This document shows positions 61,018 to 64,000 of a DNA stretch of 64,000 bases, one piece after another (the first letter of the stretch is position 1; every line of letters starts with the position of its first letter). Source of the DNA: Flavobacteriales bacterium UBA6057 (GTDB lineage Bacteria; Bacteroidota; Bacteroidia; Flavobacteriales_G; Salibacteraceae); assembly GCA_002428995.1 (NCBI GenBank), contig DIYJ01000020.1, positions 303,063-367,062 on the forward strand, in the 5' to 3' direction. A program made the position numbers and the translations under genes. The notes under the pieces are model-generated. The model ran no database searches, was not told where the DNA came from, and saw nothing but the letters and a program-made list of their open reading frames with translations.

Positions 61018-63270
61018 TCAGGCCTTCGACTTCAGACGAAAGCCTATGTAGGTCATCCGACCAAAGATCGGTCCCCAAACCAGGGAAGTATCGAAGTAAG
61101 GACCGAACGGATCATCCCCAGCAATGATGGGATCATTCTGCCTGACATTGGTAATATTCTCCATGCCAACATAGACATCAAAGCGCTCCTTCCAACTCTT
61201 CGTGACCTGCGCATTCAGCAGCAGAACATCCGGTGAGTTGGCTACTGCCCTATACTGAATCGGATTGGACTCTGTAGAAGGCAATCGCTTGTTGTCATGC
61301 CAGTGCAGTGTAGCATCAAACTTCCATTGAGTTCGCGTTTCATATGCCAGATTAAGAAAAGCCCGGTGAATGGCCACGAGAGGCTTACGCAACAAACTAC
61401 CATCGTAGGTCGTCATCACGTCAAACCACTTGTAGGCGAGCCTTGCATCCAGCCTTCGCATGAGCTCGTAATCCACCTGCAACTGCACACTGGTACTATA
61501 GCTTCGACCGATAAGATTGTACACATTGACTTCCTGCGCGTTTTGATCGAGGTCTATGACTGTCTGGTTTTGGAATTCGGTGTGGTAGATATCGGCTGAA
61601 AAGGAGCCAGGCTTGTAATTCAGCCTGAATTCCTGTGTAAAATTCGTTCCGACATTCCATGCGACTTCCGGCTGCAAACCAAACCCTTGAATTCGTGGAG
61701 AGCCTTTGATGACCCATTGCCGAGAAGAGGCAAGCAGCGATAGATTCTCTGCTATGACGTTCGCTGTGCGCTGCCCACGCCCTCCTGAAAAACGAAGCAC
61801 AGAACCTTCCACCATTTCGTAGCGGACATGAAGCCTGGGAGTGAGGAAGAAGCCGTAGTAATTGTGGTAATCACCGCGCATGCCAGCCACCAAACCAAAC
61901 TTGTCAAACAGATTCAAGGTATACTCGAAAAACGCCCCGGGCACCACTTCGGTACGGTCAAAGTCGATCGTATCCAAGCGCTCCTGATAGTCATCATAGA
62001 GCACACCGCCTCCGGTTCTGAATTTGTGCGTGGACGTGCCGATGATGGACTGATAGATCACATTGAGGTATCCGGTTTGTTGCTGGGCATTGTATTGAGT
62101 CGTGCCAAAGAAGCTTTCCATGTCGTGATAAACTGCGGATGCCTGCACCCCAATACTCTTGTAGCGCTTGTTCGGAAAAACGTAGCCCGTTTTCACCCAT
62201 CCCTGGATGCGATCTGTTTGCCAGCCCAATCCATAAAGTCCGCTCGGTGAGAAATCATCCGCATCCTCATCGAATCCCTTCTGGCCTCCCTGGCGGTCTT
62301 CAGTCAGCACACGGACACCGAGCATTCCTTCCCAGCCTTTGTGATTATCAAACTTCCAGCGATTGGCTCCATTCAGTTGATAGCCCATGGGGAAATCGAG
62401 GTAGCTATCATTGTTGTTGTCTATCTCGAAAGGTCGCATGCTCCCGTGCAAGAGCAAGCCGCTGTGGACATTTTCTGAAATCGCTTGATTCAGATTTGCA
62501 TTGAGCTCAGTGCGTCCGCCCATGCTGGCATATCCGTTCAGCATCCAACGTTCCGCCTGCTCGGGCTTTTTCAACTCTGCGTTGATCTGTCCGGTGATGC
62601 TCTCAAACCCATTGACGACTGAGCCTGCACCCTTGTTCAACTGAATGCCCTCAATCCAGGTTCCGGGAATGTAGGTCATCCCTTGCATCGTTGCGAGGCC
62701 TCTGACTTCTGGAAGCTGCTCCATCGTGATCTGGGTGTATTTACCCGCCAGACCCAGCATCTGGATTTGCTTGGTTCCCGTCACCGCATCTGCAATGGCC
62801 ACATCCACGGAAGGGTTCGTCTCAAAGCTCTCGCTCAAATTGCAACAAGCCGCCTTAAAGAGCTCCTTTTCGCTGATGTTTTCCACTTTGAGCGGATTCA
62901 TATAAGAGATGGAAGTTCCCTTGTCGCGGTAAATCACGTCAACCTGCCGGAGCGTGTTGGCTTGTTTTAAGATGATGGTAAGCTTGTCGCTCTCGGTAAC
63001 ATCCACCGTGTCTGCGGTGTACCCTACATAGCTCACAACCAGTTTTCGGGTATCTGAGGTGAATGGTACCTCGAAATAACCGCTGGTATCGGTAACTGCT
63101 CCTACCTGTGTCCCCAACCAAAACACGTTGGCAAAGGCTACAGGAGTGAAGTCACCCTGATCGTTTTCCTCAATCACCACTCCGCTCAGCGAAACCTGAG
63201 CCGAGAGCGTGGAAAACACCAGCATGCATCCCACGAATGGGATGAACTGTTTCACAAGAAAAGAGCGCAT
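61018..63270 (-). CDS. TonB-dependent receptor, probable copper or other metal complex
   Basis: A 750-residue outer-membrane receptor. The signal peptide ends about residue 24 (TLSA/Q). A carboxypeptidase-regulatory-like domain (about 25-110, SGVVIEENDQGDFTPVAFANVFWLG) precedes the plug (about 110-235), with ACCNLSESFETNPSVDVAIADAVTGTKQIQMLGLAGKYTQIT, and then the 22-strand-type barrel ending FGRMTYIGFRLKSKA. The AACCNLSESFETN block is shared by receptors next to HMA-domain proteins in Bacteroidota. It starts two bases after the HMA gene stop codon. The ligand is inferred from the neighbours. Confidence 0.9.
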   Translation of the reverse strand: MRSFLVKQFIPFVGCMLVFSTLSAQVSLSGVVIEENDQGDFTPVAFANVFWLGTQVGAVTDTSGYFEVPFTSDTRKLVVSYVGYTADTVDVTESDKLTIILKQANTLRQVDVIYRDKGTSISYMNPLKVENISEKELFKAACCNLSESFETNPSVDVAIADAVTGTKQIQMLGLAGKYTQITMEQLPEVRGLATMQGMTYIPGTWIEGIQLNKGAGSVVNGFESITGQINAELKKPEQAERWMLNGYASMGGRTELNANLNQAISENVHSGLLLHGSMRPFEIDNNNDSYLDFPMGYQLNGANRWKFDNHKGWEGMLGVRVLTEDRQGGQKGFDEDADDFSPSGLYGLGWQTDRIQGWVKTGYVFPNKRYKSIGVQASAVYHDMESFFGTTQYNAQQQTGYLNVIYQSIIGTSTHKFRTGGGVLYDDYQERLDTIDFDRTEVVPGAFFEYTLNLFDKFGLVAGMRGDYHNYYGFFLTPRLHVRYEMVEGSVLRFSGGRGQRTANVIAENLSLLASSRQWVIKGSPRIQGFGLQPEVAWNVGTNFTQEFRLNYKPGSFSADIYHTEFQNQTVIDLDQNAQEVNVYNLIGRSYSTSVQLQVDYELMRRLDARLAYKWFDVMTTYDGSLLRKPLVAIHRAFLNLAYETRTQWKFDATLHWHDNKRLPSTESNPIQYRAVANSPDVLLLNAQVTKSWKERFDVYVGMENITNVRQNDPIIAGDDPFGPYFDTSLVWGPIFGRMTYIGFRLKSKA

Positions 63271-63272
63271 TT

Positions 63273-63623
63273 TCAGTGCGTATCAACGTGCTCATACTTG
63301 CAGCAATCAGGTAGTGACTCGTAGTCATCCTTTTTGGCTGCTGTATTCTCTGTCTTGTGACCGGCAGCGGCAATGCGACCTTCTACCTCTTCAAGACTTG
63401 TTTTATCGGAGCGATAGGCGAGCACCAACTGCTTACTGTTTTTGTCCCAGGAAGCGAATTTGACTCCTTTGCCGTAGGCTGCTTCCTCGATGCGTTCCTT
63501 GCACATTCCACATACACCTTCCACGGTGATGGTGTCTTCTACAACACCCTTATCCTGGGCATTTGAATGGAAAGAAATGGCACAACAAGCGAAGAATATG
63601 ATGAATAATTGAATGCTTTTCAT
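63273..63623 (-). CDS. Exported heavy-metal-associated (HMA) domain protein
   Basis: A 116-residue protein with signal peptide (cleavage about SNA/Q, residue 22) and one HMA fold. The metal site is Cys38-Gly-Met-Cys41 in ITVEGVCGMCKERIEEAA. A second Cys pair in LPDCCKYEHVDTH lies at the C-terminus. Exported HMA proteins bind Cu(I) or similar ions in the periplasm. It is followed directly by the TonB-dependent receptor gene, so the two act together. A perfect inverted repeat (GCCTGAA/TTCAGGC, 63666-63684) lies upstream. Confidence 0.88.
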   Translation of the reverse strand: MKSIQLFIIFFACCAISFHSNAQDKGVVEDTITVEGVCGMCKERIEEAAYGKGVKFASWDKNSKQLVLAYRSDKTSLEEVEGRIAAAGHKTENTAAKKDDYESLPDCCKYEHVDTH

Positions 63624-63665
63624 GACTGAATAAATTAGAGTTGGAAATGATGTAATGCTGTGTTT

Positions 63666-63684
63666 GCCTGAACAGCTTTCAGGC
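63666..63684. promoter_or_regulatory. Perfect 7-bp inverted repeat upstream of the HMA gene
   Basis: GCCTGAA (63666-63672) and TTCAGGC (63678-63684) with a 5-base spacer lie 43-61 bases before the HMA start. There is no T run after it, so an operator or mRNA hairpin is more likely than a terminator. Confidence 0.3.
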
Positions 63685-63716
63685 TATGAATGGAACCGGG
63701 AGGTTCACAGCACATA

Positions 63717-64000
63717 TCAGCCATAGAATTGAAAAGAGCAGTATAGAATCCTTAGATCGGATACCCTGGGAGGTCCGCGGTCGAAGTAGATCAACTTGGG
63801 AGTTCGCTCCGTGATCGCATCTTCCATGACCTGATAATCAGGGACTAAATCAGCAGAAGAAGAGATATCAAGCTTTGATGTGGAATGGTGGTCTTCGTCC
63901 ACCTGAACGAAAAGCACCTTTTCTTCACAACAGCCCGGAAGTTTTACCGTGCGGTGATCCTCGCAAGCACAGCTTGTATCGAACAAGGCATAGTTCACAT
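63717..64000 (-). CDS. HYC_CC_PP-like small exported protein, 5' end beyond the window
   Basis: The frame runs from the right edge to a stop at 63717, giving about 94 residues. A GTG at 63996-63998 is not a convincing start, so the true N-terminus is outside. Visible motifs are SCACEDH, LPGCCEEKVLFVQVDEDH and the late Pro-Pro in DRGPPRVSD. This order (Cys-rich start, CC, then PP near a hydrophobic end) fits the Bacteroidota HYC_CC_PP family often found next to HMA proteins and metal receptors. The name is from memory. Probably part of the same operon (93-base gap). Confidence 0.65.
   Translation of the reverse strand, partial: VNYALFDTSCACEDHRTVKLPGCCEEKVLFVQVDEDHHSTSKLDISSSADLVPDYQVMEDAITERTPKLIYFDRGPPRVSDLRILYCSFQFYG

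Noticed and set aside
1..64000. CRISPR arrays, insertion sequences, prophage, integrases, rRNA operons, toxin-antitoxin pairs
   Set aside because: None was found. No spaced direct repeats, transposase or phage motifs, or rRNA sequence could be recognised in reading the window.

Overview
The window is chromosomal DNA from a member of the Bacteroidota, most probably a marine flavobacterium (Flavobacteriales, possibly near the Cryomorphaceae/Schleiferiaceae; this rank is inference). The phylum follows from the type IX secretion (T9SS) genes porV, porU, porP/sprF-like and gldJ, from exported proteins with T9SS C-terminal domains, and from promoters of the Bacteroidota form TTG-N(about 20)-TAnnTTTG. 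AlkB, NhaD, a Na+/H+ exchanger and an iodotyrosine-deiodinase homologue fit a marine life. Genes are dense on both strands and no insertion sequence, prophage, integrase or CRISPR array was seen.

Left part (1-19 kb). The start of ispF lies at the left edge, followed by porV and porU (minus strand) and porP/sprF-like, gldJ and murF (plus strand). Next come an acyl-CoA dehydrogenase, divergent anmK, an amino-acid dehydrogenase-mscS-nhaD run, and exbB-exbD-tonB-folC.

Middle part (19-32 kb). This holds a TPR histidine kinase/NarL regulator operon with a perfect 18-bp palindrome over its promoter, then an unfamiliar cluster (124-aa protein, serine-protease lipoprotein, outer-membrane protein), then an ECF sigma factor coupled to an anti-sigma/TonB-like protein. 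After these comes a six-gene TetR-controlled cassette: TetR, LolA-like carrier, two FtsX-type permeases, ABC ATPase and outer-membrane barrel. It resembles a second Lol-type lipid or lipoprotein trafficking route. Its promoter is overlapped by two operator-like palindromes.

Central right part (32-46 kb). Two LytS/LytTR two-component pairs flank T9SS-exported proteins, among them a reprolysin-like metalloprotease. Directly upstream of the protease is a small lipoprotein that looks like a free copy of the protease's N-terminal domain. Two tRNA-Val genes with different anticodons (GAC and TAC) bracket this pair.

Right part (46-64 kb). A Na+/H+ exchanger with a cyclic-nucleotide-binding domain is followed by purN, the deiodinase homologue, acpP-fabF-rnc, an IPExxxVDY-type protein, pyk, a VOC protein, a glycosyltransferase, an ABM monooxygenase and alkB. 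The edge (59-64 kb) is a metal-handling (probably copper) region: two convergent operons with a Cys-rich membrane protein, a CDVCAC outer-membrane protein, a His-rich lipoprotein, a TonB-dependent receptor, a CxxC heavy-metal-domain protein and a partial HYC_CC_PP-like protein.
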